64,000 nt of DNA from Desmodesmus armatus. Its lineage: Eukaryota; Chlorophyta; Chlorophyceae; Sphaeropleales; Scenedesmaceae. The stretch is from assembly GCA_007449985.2 (NCBI GenBank), contig VIIQ02000766.1, positions 62,001 to 126,000 of the forward strand, read 5' to 3'. Made by a program: the position numbers and the translations under genes. The notes under the pieces were generated by a model that ran no database searches, was not told where the DNA came from, and worked only from the letters and a program-made list of their open reading frames with translations. Below are positions 11,384-22,289 of this stretch, one piece after another (position 1 is the stretch's first letter; the number at the start of each line of letters is the position of its first letter).

Positions 11384-14300
11384 ATGGGCAACAGCACAGC
11401 AGGGTGCTCCTCAGCACTACCTGTTGCGCTGTTGCTGGCACTGATCACCCTCTTCCATGTGACTGCCGTTCTTGGGGAACAGCATTCCGTCACATGTCCC
11501 GTACAGTATAGCAAACACAGCCTACCTGACATCCGCAGCAGGGCAAAGCTGCCCTATCTGCTGGGCGGCATCTACGATGACAGCAGAAAGTGTAGCAACT
11601 GCAAGCGTGGCGGCTTGTGGGCAGACTTTTGCGGATTCAAGGCCCTGGGCAAGTCCCGTTTCTACGACATGCAGCTGTGCAACAGCGACACAGTGGATGC
11701 AGTGATTGACGGTGCCCTGAAGCAGGACTATGCAGCTGACATGCTGACCATGTCACCATGTGACCTGTGGCCCTACCTGAGGGGCAGGACCACATGGGTG
11801 ATAGGGTGAGTGGTGGCAGAGGTTCTAGTAGCATCAGCAACAGTGGCTCGGAGGGATGGCATGGCATATGGGTATATATTTTTCTCCATGTCCACGGACA
11901 GCATGGTGCGGGAAGCATCCTGTCTGTTGCCCACATCCGTCACACCTTGGCAGTTGCCCTGCCGTGACAGCAAGTATACGTGTGCAAAGGTCACAGCACC
12001 GCCTGCGCTGTCACATTCACATTTGCATGGCCGGTCAAGGTCTAAGGCCCTCTAGCAGCAAAACTCCCACACAACCACATGCCCTCATGCTCTCTCTGTT
12101 CAGCATCATCAGCAACAGACATAGACAACACCACAACCCCACCGCGTCCTACTAGTTGTGCATTCACACATACCAGCCAACCACATGTGCTTGCAGCATC
12201 CCATCTCTCTTTAACACAACACTCACCTGCCCCCCTCCCCCTCCGTGTTCCTCCTCCATCCCCCCCTCCATTTCCACCTCCACCTCCACCTGCCCCTGTC
12301 CGCCCCCCTACACCTTGGTCCTCACCTCCTGGCACCTCCCCCTCCACTCCCTTCTGTCCTGCAGTGACTCCATGAGCAAGGACCTGTTCAAGGCCCTGCG
12401 CTGCTTCATGATTGAGTTCCAGGACCTGCACACCTACCACGCCACAAACAACGCCACAGCCATGCACTTCCTGGAGGCCATCCCAGGCAAGGGCGAGCCA
12501 CGCTGCGCGCACATGCTGGAGAACACACGGCTGTGCCAGGTGGGCGAGCCATGGCGGGGTGGGGGCGGGGTGGTGGGGGGGGAGGGGGGGGGGGGGGAGG
12601 AGGCAACACATGAGAGGAGGGATTGAGGCGAGGCGAGGCATGACTGGAGGGAGCCAGCAGACTATGGGTTGATTGACAACACAGCATGTTGGGCAGAGGT
12701 GTGGAAAAGGGGAGAAAGGGGTGTCGCACGCAAGGAGCTGCCGCTGCCGAGCACATACACAACACAGCAGTAGTGAGCAGGGCACTGAACCCCCCTGACA
12801 AGTTTTGTCAGGGAGCATGCAAAGATGGGAAAGATGAGGGTTAAGAGGGGTCAGGGCACGTTGGCGGGCCGCCGCCTGCAAAATCGTGATTGGTGGGGGC
12901 CGTGCTGACCGTGCTGGTTGCCCTGCTGCCCCCAACATTGCCGCACCCTTAGCCACCGCATGTGACTTCAGTAGCCTTCCGCCATGCCTGATTGAGCAGT
13001 TAATCTCTCAAACTGCTCAATGAAGACATTCCTCTCAATCTGCTGCTGCCGCTGGCCCTGCGTCCCTCTTTGGCAGATCCACGCCATCGAGGGTGACTTG
13101 TTTGTTGCATCAGAGCCAGGCAGTGACCGCACCGCAGTGGGTGGTGTGCTGCCACTCATACAGCAGCACCTGGCTTCCCCCAAGGACCTGTTCATCGTGC
13201 ACTTCGGGCTGTGGCACGGGGAAACGCGGCAGGAGGCATACAAGAAGTGAGTTGGAAGGTAGCACCAGCAGTTGGCAGCATCAGCATCAGCAGGAGCAAG
13301 AACAAGAGCGGGAGCCAACAGGAGAATGAGCATGCGGATGAGTGGTAGCAGCGGCCGCTAGCAGTAGCAGAGGCAGAAGCATTATCGGCAGGTTGGGGAG
13401 CGATAGCAGTGTCAGCAGCAGCAGCAGCACTGGCAAGGGCGGCACGAGCAGTAGCAGTCGATGCAGTGGCTCTACCTGTTGACGGTTTCGGATTCACACA
13501 AGGCTATGGCACTTGCCGGCCTCTCACATACCCTACCGTAATCTGACACTGTGGATTCGAACAGTCAACACTGGTTGCTCACTTCTATGCCACGCCACAC
13601 CTGCCACTCACACTCCCACTCATCCCTGTATCTCCCCCTGACTTCCTGCCTTTTTGTCTGCTCTTCACCTCTTGACACACTCACTCCCCAGGTACCTGCA
13701 CCAGCTGGGTCAGTACTATGAGTCCAGCAAGGGCAGCTTCCCCAACATGTTCTTCATGGAGACACCCAAGCAGCACTTTGACTCAGAGGACGGCGACTAC
13801 AAGGTAAGGGGGACACAAGAGTGACACTGGCAGCCTTGGCAGCATGGCCAGGCACGCTCCTGACGCCCTTTGGAACCATGCTCCTGATGTCAATTGATGT
13901 GCACAGAGACAACACACATTACAGTGGCAGGACCACTGTAATATGGCGTATGCGCTGAACATGAATTACTTCTGCTGTCAAGTGGACTTCGGCTCTGATG
14001 AGTGAACTGTGTTGCCCCGCAATGATACGAGGGTGGCGGTCCTCAAGAACAAAGTCACTTCGCTTCATACCACCAGTTGAGATCCTGAACTCCCCTCATC
14101 TATTATGTGCTGCTGTTACTGCCGCTGCCATAACACCCTCAGGTGCCCTGGATCACCACCCGCAAGGGGCCCTGGACCTGCCAGCCTGTCAAGGGCCTGT
14201 CCCTAAACCCCGACGGCTCCCTAGCAGCAGAACCCGGGAACGAGGTCGCACAGTATGTCGCTGAAGGCTCCTGGCGGAACGCACACGCCCGGGAGGTGCT

Positions 14301-15279
14301 CAATCAGTACGGCCTCCCCCTGATCCCAATCTACAACGAAACTGCGACGGCCTGGGCCTTCCACCGTTTCAATCTGGACGGCCAGGAGTGCAGTCACTTC
14401 TGCCACCCCTCGCTGCCGCAGTTCTGGCTCTGGCACTTGCGCAACACCTTCAGAGACCACAAGCTGGCCCCTGTGGAGGAACCCGCGAAGAAGGTCCCAA
14501 AGGCGGGCTGTGCGATCATCTATGACTGGGATGAGAAGAAGTTTGGGCTGCCCAAGACTGCTGCTGCCGAGGACGCGGAGAAGCTCGCGAATGCGACGGC
14601 GAGCTTCTGGGAGTGGCTACGGGGCCGCAGCAGCAGCGGCAGCGGCAAGATCGAGGTGAAGGATGGCGTGCTGCTGCCGCCGCAGGCAGCATCAAAGGCG
14701 GCAGCGGGAGTGCCGAAGGTGACTACAGAGGAGGCCGGGGCTGGGGGTGGTGTTGGTGCGGGGAAGAAGGGGACAGTGCGAGGGGTTCTGGGGCCGTGGG
14801 AGGTGCTGCAGAAGCTGCTGGACCTCAAACTGCTGCAGCCACCACAGCAGGAGAAGGACAGCACCAGCAGCAGCAGTAAGGAAGAGGAAGGCACACGGGA
14901 AGGGCAGAAGAAGCAGGACGCAGCCGCGGGCCTGCAGCAGCAGGGGGCAAAGCAGGGTGCAGGGGCCAAGCAGCAGACCCCTCAGCAGCAGCAGCAGCAG
15001 CAGCAGCAGGTGGGTTCTCCTTCAAAGGTGTCTGCTGTGAAGCTTGAAAGGGCGATGCGGCGGCAGCAGGTGCCGCCTGCAGGGCAGCAGAGGGGAGGCT
15101 TCTCTGGGCGGGAAGGTGGGGTGCGGCCGCAGACATTAGGCCACCATCATGCCGGGCATGCAGAGGGGGCGCTCATACGCCACCGGCGCAAGAAGCAGCA
15201 GCAGCAGCCGGGTGCGGGGCCTGCCAAGGCAGGGAGCAGTGCCGGGGCTGGCCAGCAGCAGCAGCAGGCGGGGGACTGA
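11384..15279 (+). CDS. Secreted PMR5/TBL-like PC-esterase (SGNH acyltransferase family)
   Basis: Exons 11384-11805, 12365-12539, 13077-13246, 13692-13803 and 14143-15279 give 671 aa with every phase matching. A hydrophobic signal sequence covers residues 1-31. The PC-esterase domain starts with TTWVIGDSM, the GDS catalytic block at residues 141-143, which is split by intron 1. It ends with a motif at residues 375-378 that corresponds to the DxxH of plant TBL enzymes but reads E-C-S-H. Plant TBL and PMR5 proteins O-acetylate cell-wall polysaccharides in the Golgi; the algal substrate is unknown. The last ~250 residues are a Gln/Ala/Gly/Lys-rich tail with a poly-Gln run, absent from plant relatives and probably disordered. 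The Asp-to-Glu change could reduce or alter activity. Secretory-pathway location is inferred from the signal sequence. Confidence 0.8.
12223..12364 (+). repeat. C-rich polypyrimidine tract upstream of PC-esterase exon 2
   Basis: About 140 nt of almost unbroken C/T with many CCCC runs lead into the acceptor at 12364. This is far longer than a normal polypyrimidine tract and is complementary in type to the G-rich tract on the other side of the exon. Confidence 0.7.
12555..12600 (+). repeat. G-rich tract downstream of PC-esterase exon 2
   Basis: 46 nt of mostly G with runs of four to thirteen G, only 16 nt past the donor at 12540. It can form a G-quadruplex in the transcript or pair with the C-rich tract upstream of the same exon. 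Confidence 0.7.
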
Positions 15280-17153
15280 GCTCTGGGTGTTGTGGGATTG
15301 TGTGGGTTTGATGTATGGCCGGTTTTGGTCATAGTTGCTGGGTGCTGTGGAGGCGTATGGGTGCGCCTGATCCATTTCTGGTACTAGCACCGTGTGTGCT
15401 GGCATGTGTTTCAACCAGGTGGCCATTGTGGTGTTCCTACACACGCAGAATCCACCTGGATTCCCATTCGGCATCTCAAGTAGGCCAGGAGGCAATTGAT
15501 TTGTGTACGTGTTTTGAGCACCGGTGCTAGCGTGTGGTTGCCTAGTGGCCACCATGGGGCCAGCACGTGTGCTCAACCCAGCTTGCATCGTGGTGCTGGG
15601 TCTGGGCACAGCTGCGAGCGGCTGGATGCGTATTGCTGCCATCGTTTTGAGTGGCTGGAGGGTGTCTGCACAGCAGCTCTTTGCCAATGTGCAAGCAGTG
15701 GTGGGTTGTTGAGCCCAACCGCTAGCTGAGCACAGGGATACGGCTCAAGGGCCTGCCCTCATAGTTACACAATCTACACCCGCTGAGATTGCGCGGTCTT
15801 AGGTTACCACACCCTGTTGCAGCAGTGCCACCCACTCTTGGCACAGCGCATACATGCACCAGTGTAGTGCAGCAGGTGGTATGGCACCCTGCAATTGACC
15901 GCATGGCGGCAAGAGGAGCTTGATAGCAGCGGGCGATGCCTGCTTGGTTTGAGCGGTTGATTGGGGCTGGCCATCCCTGTGTCTCCATAGAGACCAACCC
16001 TGCCTCACTGTCAGTGCCATTGCAGCTTTGTTCCATGCCTGTGATGCCGCAGTCCACATGTTGAGGCCACATACTGCCACACCCAGTGGGTGCCATATAC
16101 TGCCACACACCACACCCAGTGGGTGTGTGCATGTGCACAAGCACACTCAGTTGTGTGCTGTCAAGTGGTCTAGACAGGTCTGGTAACCGGCAGTTGTCTT
16201 CCGCCTGTCGGTGCACTGCGCTGGGCTGGGATTGTGCCGGGTCGCTCACGGCGTGTGTTGTGCCCCGTGCTCTGTGATCCAGCTTGTTGGTATGCCCTGC
16301 CTGATAGCCTGCAAGTAGCTGACGGGCCACAATCAGAGGGCCAGCAAAGATTCAAGGCCTGTGCACAGGCTGCCTTTGAATGTTCTTCATTTTCTTGCCT
16401 TTGGAGCGTGTCAAAAGAGTTTGAATGCAGACGGAGAGTGTGTGTGGAGAGAGAGTGCTGGCGTGAGCGAGGAGTGGTGTCATGACAGCGGCTGAAATTG
16501 CACAGTGGGAATGCATGTCTTGAGCTGTGCCCCAGCTCCATGGAATTACCGCTTAGCATTGAGTGAGCTGTTTGGATGTTGGCATCACCACGTTGCTGAG
16601 GGGCGCGAGTGGCTTGTCATGCCTGTGTGGTGGGGTTGGGTTGTCATAGCCAGTTGAGAGGTTGTTGAGGATTGTGTAGTCAGGTGACGTGGCGGTGGGA
16701 AATTGCGGCTTGCTGATGTGTTGATGGCGTGTGTTGGGTCACCCAACACACTATCGGATGCTGTTCGACTTGTTTGGTTTGGTAACACCTAGGCAGGTTT
16801 CACAGGCCGCCAGCAGTCGGAGCACGCAGAGGCTTGATCACACTCAAGTGGAATGATCCCTGTGAGGTCCGGCGGGAGCCCATTCAGGTCCTGAATAGTT
16901 CACTGCAAGTAGGGCTGGCAACAACAGCTTGAGATACACGTGACTCCTCACACCCTGTTACAGAGTGACACTCGGCCCTGTTACAGAGGGACACTCAGCC
17001 CTACCTTCTCAACACTCTCGCCTGCACTGAAACAACAGCCGGTGCGCAAGTCGCACCACACAACCCGCAACCACACCAGCTCACAAAACCCTGACACACC
17101 AGCTAATAATGTACACAATGTACAGCTTGTGACAAAACAGCCCAGTTGAGGCT
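15280..17153. other. Convergent intergenic region with short repeats, no gene seen
   Basis: 1.87 kb between two 3' ends. It contains a duplicated segment at about 16075-16125 (ACACCCAGTGGGTG twice) and a 23-bp tandem duplication at 16953-16998. No open frame shows a domain or plausible exon structure. Confidence 0.5.
16953..16998 (-). terminator. 23-bp tandem duplication carrying two TGTAAC poly(A)-signal candidates
   Basis: Two near-identical 23-bp units each read CTGTAACAGGG on the minus strand, 155-200 nt past the stop of the octotricopeptide-repeat gene. TGTAA is the usual chlorophyte poly(A) signal, so the duplication gives that gene two tandem candidates. Confidence 0.45.
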
Positions 17154-18746
17154 TCAACCCGCGGCCACAGACAACCCACCCATGACAGCAACCCCCTGGT
17201 GCTGAAGGGATGATGGTGCCTTGTGGCGCCTGCGGTGGGATGCGACACCACCAGCACCCCCAGCACTGCCAGCACCTGCGCACGCGAAGCCCGACACACA
17301 GACAGCACTGTTGCTGCTGCCGTTGACGCTATGCAGCGGCAGCTGCAGGTACTTGCCATACACCAGCATCTCATCCCCCTGCAGCTCCCCAGGAGCCATG
17401 ACAGCAGCAGAGGACGTCTGTATCATACCCTCATCCACGCCCTCTAGCTGCTGCTCATGCGGCTGATGCTGGTGATGCTGGTGATGATGCCAGCACAAGC
17501 CCTGCTGACCGCCTGCCACGGTGCCCATGCCCGCTGCAGCGGCACACTGCTCCGGCATAACCTGCTGCTGCAGCAACACCCCATTGCTGCTGCTGCTGTC
17601 TGGTGAGCTGTCCACCACACCACCGCATGTGCATGCAGGTGTGCCCTCGCCAGCAGCAGCAGAAGCAGCAGCAGCGGTCACCTTCGAAGCCTGTGTCAGC
17701 TGTGCATGCCAGGCCTGCAGGGCGCGGCGCAGCTGCAGCCAGTCCGCTGCCACAAAGGTGTGCTGCTGCTGCTGCACAAACCGGTCCAGGTCCGACAGCA
17801 GTGCTGCTGTGGGAATGTGCCGCAGCCTAGCAAGGCTGAAGGCGATGTTGCACACCTCCTTGGGCTTGAGCGGGGGCAACGAAAGAGCAGGTGTTGCTGC
17901 TGCTGCTGGTGGCTGTGGCGATAGGGCACCTGCCAATAGATGCTGCTGCTGCTGCTGGAGCACTGAGAGGCACTGCAGCACCTGCTGCTGAGCCGCCGCG
18001 TCATCTGTCTGCTGCTGCTGTTGCTGCTTTAGGTCAGCATCTGCGTGTTGCGTGTCACCACACGTGTGCAGCAGCAGCGCCGTAAACGCGTCATCCACTG
18101 CTTGCAGCCAGCTGTCTGGCGGCACCAGCTGCAACACTGCTGCTGCAGTGGTGACGGCCATAAGCTCTGCCCCGTTCACTGCCTGCTGCTGCAGCAGCTG
18201 CTGCGACGCCGCAAACAAGCCCTCAGCAACAGCATCTGGAGGCCTGGCCCCTAGCTTTGCTGCCGCCCACATGAACGTGCCCTGAGACTGACTCAGTGCA
18301 CGAGCTGTCCCTCCCTCACCATCACTACACCCACTGCTGCTGCTGCCGTCACTGCTGCCGGTGCCACTGCCTTGCCAGCTCTGGCCACTGCTGCCCACTG
18401 CTGCTGCCGCAGCGGATGGGCCAAGTAACTCTGGCACCTGCTGCCAAACAGCCTGCCACCAGGAGCCTGCCAGCTGCCTGTGCTGCAGCTTCGCAAGGCC
18501 GTAGCAGGCACTGGCGAGTGCCTTGGCATCTGCCTCATGGAGTGTGGCCTGCAGCTGAGCCACTGCACTGTCCACCCAGCCAGGGGCCGGCTGCTGCTGC
18601 ATGATCCCTAGTGCCCATACCAGGTTGGCAGCCTCACTGAAGTGCAGGCACTGCAGCTGCGGCCAGCTGACCGCCTGAACCTGAGCTAGGAAAGACTCCT
18701 GCTGCTGCTGCCGAGGGTGCTGCTGCTGGGGATGCTGTGCGAGGTC

Positions 18747-18779
<33 letters not shown>

Positions 18780-20515
18780 TGCTACTGCTTGCTGGGGGCC
18801 TGGGGCAGTGCCGTCGACTCCTGCAGCTGGCTGCTGCTGCTGCTGCTGGTCCTCCTCGAAGCTGTTCACCATTGCCTGCTGCGGCTGGTAGTGCAGCCGT
18901 GCCAGTGCATGGCACAGCATGGACAGCTCCGCAGGCTTGAAGGCATACAGCTGCTGCAACGCTGCCCCAGCGACGGCATGCAGCCACGGCTGCCCAGGCC
19001 TGTACCCTAGCTTAGCCAGGGCCCATGCCATGACCGCAATGCCTTGCGGGGCAAACTGGCCCTGCCTCAACAGCTGCCCTGCTGCAGCAGCTGCTGCTGC
19101 CAGCCAGGGTGTACCTGGGTTGAGTCCCAACACTGCCAGTCCCCACAGGATGTTGCACAGGCCCTGAGAGTCAAACCCCCTCTGCTTGCCCTGTCCCCTG
19201 CTGCCGCTGCTGCTATTGCTACTGCTGCTTGGCCCAATACTGCTGCTTGGACCACTACTGCTGCTGCAAGCTGCTGCGGCGAACTGCTGCTGTGTGGCAG
19301 CCAGCAGCTCGGCACAGAAGCTGGACTCAGGGGTCAGCCCAAAGCGTGCCAGAGCCCACAGCAGCAGCCCCACGTCCTGTACAGTCATGGCCTGCAGCTG
19401 CGGCTGCACTGCTGCCAGGTACGCCCCCAGCCAGTCCACACCAGGGTGCAGCCCCACCTTGGCCACAGCCCAGAGCATAGACGACAGCTCACGCGGCCGT
19501 GCCTGTGCCCCACGTGCCTGCAGGATGTTGCATGTACATGCATGTGTCAGTGGTGCATGCGGCTTCACAAATTGGATGTGTTCTTGCTCAAGGGAGTAGA
19601 TGGTGCGCACAGTGACATGTTGGTGAAGGCAGTGTGTGGAGTGTCTGCAACGTCAGGTAAAAAGTGCCGATTAGCTGACACTGCTGCCACCACCCATGCA
19701 GTGCCTGTGCAACCACTGACGTACGTCCATGGAACCAAAGTCAGTGGCACGAACATTGCAGCCTGTGGAATCAAGATCCTAGTGAATGTCAGCAGTGAGT
19801 GTTAGCAAAGTCGTCAGGTGGAGCTTACCTGTGTATAGGCGAGCTGCAGGGCGTCAACATAGAAGCTGCCAAACTGCTGCTGCTGCTGGGGAGCCAGCCG
19901 GTTGTACTGCACCAGCTTGCTGGTGGTGGTGAGCAAGGCGGACGCATGGATGTGGTTCATGCCGCTGCCATGCTGCTGCAGCAGTGTGGCCAGGTCCTGC
20001 CAGCAACCGGCCTGTGAGATGGCGGTGGTCAGCTTCTTGCTGGCAGCCAGATCATCAGAGCTGCCGCCGCTGCTGCTGCCCTTGGTGTTGCCACGCTGCC
20101 GCGGCCGCTGCTTCTTAGTGCTGCTGCTTGTGGTGGCGCTTCGGCTGCCTGCTGATGTGTTGCGCCCAGCCTTTTTGTGCTTGGGGCCTTTGCTGCGGGG
20201 CTGCTGCTGCTGCTGGCCGACATGCTGTGCTGCGTGGGCACCACCCTGACTGACGGTGCCGCTGTTGCGGCTGCTGCCACTATCCTGACTACTGCTGCTA
20301 GGCACTCCATTGCCATGATGGATGATGTCACTGGGGCATGTGGTGGTGATCGGCAACTGCAGGTCATCTGCAACTGTGTGTGCCGGCAATGGGTCAGTTG
20401 GCAGCAGGACTGTGCTGGCAGCATGCCCCGATAAGGGCATGCTGCTGCTGTGCTGACCCGTCGGCGGCGTGTAAAACGCAGATGTGGGTGGTGCAGCAGC
20501 TGCTGCGTCGTACAT
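17154..20515 (-). CDS. Octotricopeptide-repeat (OPR) protein, probable organelle RNA-binding factor
   Basis: Two sure coding exons: 20515 (or earlier)-19829 and 19517-17154, joined in phase 0 (ACACAG|GTAAGC ... CTGCAG|GCA). From the ATG at 20515 this gives 1,016 aa. The first exon ends in a block (TTAISQAGCWQDL ... NHIHASALLTT) typical of the region before OPR repeats. The second has about eight ~38-residue repeats with the consensus core LxxxLWALAxLGxxP, for example ELSSMLWAVAKVG, DVGLLLWALARFG and GIAVMAWALAKLG. OPR proteins act in chloroplasts or mitochondria of green algae in RNA stability, splicing or translation of single transcripts. No RAP domain is visible. Poly-Gln inserts separate repeats. 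The N-terminus is unresolved: the frame stays open to an acceptor at 20719, and a small exon at 20910-20850 may precede it and supply the transit peptide. Confidence 0.8.
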
Positions 20516-20719
20516 CCCATCACTGTGCTGAGGCAGATGCTGTGCCTGCACAGCTGCAGACGGCTCCGCTGCGTGCTGGCAGTGCTGCCGCAGTAGCAAG
20601 TGATCCTGCAGCTGCTGAACAGCATGCCCTCGATCATGGCCACCAGCGTGGTGACTGGTGCTGCTGGGTGGGAGAGCACCTGCTGCTGCTGCTACACGCC
20701 AGATCCTGCTGTGCACAAC

Positions 20720-21514
20720 CTGCATATACCAACAAAGTAATGCTTCAGTAATGATGCCTACAGGTACATGTTTCACTCTTGAAACAGGGCAAGGGGCATC
20801 ACACAATGTTACGGGTGTTCGTGAGGCGGAGGAACTGGGTGGTACATACCTGCTGCCTGTGATTGGGTGCCAATTGCCCATTGCCAACGATGGGATCCTT
20901 GTGGGTCACTCTGCAATGTAAAGTCAGGTGTCAGGCATGCTCCATCTGGCGTTGCTGCCCTTGGGGGCATTTGCCAGGCTGTGACAGGCTGGAAACACAA
21001 CAGCCAACTGCCAAGCCCACCTGCTGCTGCCCATGCGTTGTTCAGACCCAGCCAGAGCAAACATCCCGATGCTTGGCAGCTAGCAGGACACGTAAAGCGC
21101 TCTCATCCTCAAGCTGCTGCTGTGCTGGGGACACGGCATCGACTGTGACTTTCTGTGACGTACTACAGTCCTCTGCAGAATCAATCAGCGACTAGGATCT
21201 GTTCCTGATTATCCAACTGACTCACCCATTCCCCTACAGAACAGATGTGGCCACTAGGTCTTACCAGGTTGAACCCAGGCCTGGGTGCCCATTGTTGAGG
21301 AAAGCAGAGCATGCATGCACTAGGTTTAACGTCTTCGGCACAGCATAACCGTCAGCGCACTCACAGCCTGATAGCAGCATCGTGAGCGTCAGCACTCGGC
21401 TCTCTTTGTCGCCACCCCAGAGCAATCCAGGCGCCGATCCAATCCTTGCCTCTTGCTCAAGCAGATTTTTGATTACCAGGGTTACCGAGGCTACTGCTCC
21501 TACAGGTCGCAGCT
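20720..21514. promoter_or_regulatory. Divergent region between OPR gene and Mpv17-like gene
   Basis: It holds the 5' end of the OPR gene (possible exon 20910-20850, acceptor TTGCAG, donor CAG|GTATGT) and the promoter of the Mpv17-like gene. No further feature is recognised. Confidence 0.35.
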
Positions 21515-22289
21515 ATGCAACCCGTCTCGCTCAGCTCAGTCTCTCTCCACCAGTGCAGGCTGGAGGCAGCCCGTCTGTCAAGACGTGCCTCGCGTCTGCT
21601 CTCTCGCCACCAGCAGCTGCTCCTCAAGGCGCTGCCGACCGCAGGTATGGGCTGGGGGGCACGTCAGCAGCAGCAGCACCCCAACTTCACGTTGTGGCCC
21701 CGTGGAGTGAAGCATGGACATGCCAAACTGTGGTACAGCTGTTGTTCAACCATGCCACTGGCAAAATGCTGGCAGTTCAGGCTCAATCAGGGGCTGCAAG
21801 GTGGCTGCCCGTGCTGTTGTGTCAGTCAGGTGTTGACCTTGTGCTGATGGTGTCCCATTGTGGCTGTCTGCTCTGCTGTCCGTCGTGGCCCCTTCAGGTG
21901 GTTATGCATTTGGAGATTGCCTCACACAGCAGCTGGGCCCTCTGTGGCCCACAAATGAGTGGCCTAGCAAGCACAACCTTGCCAAGCATGACCTCAACAA
22001 GACAGCAGCAATGGCAGGCGTTGGTGCCTTTGCTGGTGCTCCTGCCAGCTTAGCCCTGTATGCAGTCATGGACAGCATAGCACCAGGCACTGGCTTGGCA
22101 TTGGTGGCAGCCAAATTTGCAGCAGACCAGGTGGTGGGCTGCGTGTTGTGGCAGGCAGCCTACATGGTCATCAGCGAGCCCTACAGGCGCACCTTTGCTG
22201 CGTTTGCATCTGCACAGTGGCAGCAGCACCAGCAGCGAAGCGCCTCCCCTGTGTCTTCCACCAGCCACACTGCTGTGGCGGCGTGCTGA
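21515..22289 (+). CDS. Mpv17/PMP22-family membrane protein
   Basis: Two exons, 21515-21644 and 21898-22289, join in phase 1 (GCAG|GTATGG ... TTCAG|GT) to give 173 aa, the usual size for the family. Exon 1 gives a basic N-terminus rich in Arg, Leu and Ser and ending before GGYAFGDCLTQQ, the family's first conserved block. Exon 2 carries ALYAVMDSIAPG, KFAADQVV and ISEPYRR, with about three to four hydrophobic segments. Members sit in the inner mitochondrial, peroxisomal or plastid membrane, and Mpv17 forms a channel that affects organelle homeostasis. The target organelle here is not resolved. The Ser/Thr-rich C-terminal tail is not conserved. It is divergent from the OPR gene and shares its promoter region. 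Confidence 0.82.

Noticed and set aside
12042..12956. 304-codon minus-strand frame across the PC-esterase introns
   Set aside because: Arises from C-rich and G-rich tracts read on the opposite strand; it overlaps real exons.
13540..13600. B-box-like GTTCGAATCC on the minus strand in a PC-esterase intron
   Set aside because: The nearest A-box-like sequence is only ~28 nt away, too close for a tRNA or intact SINE head.
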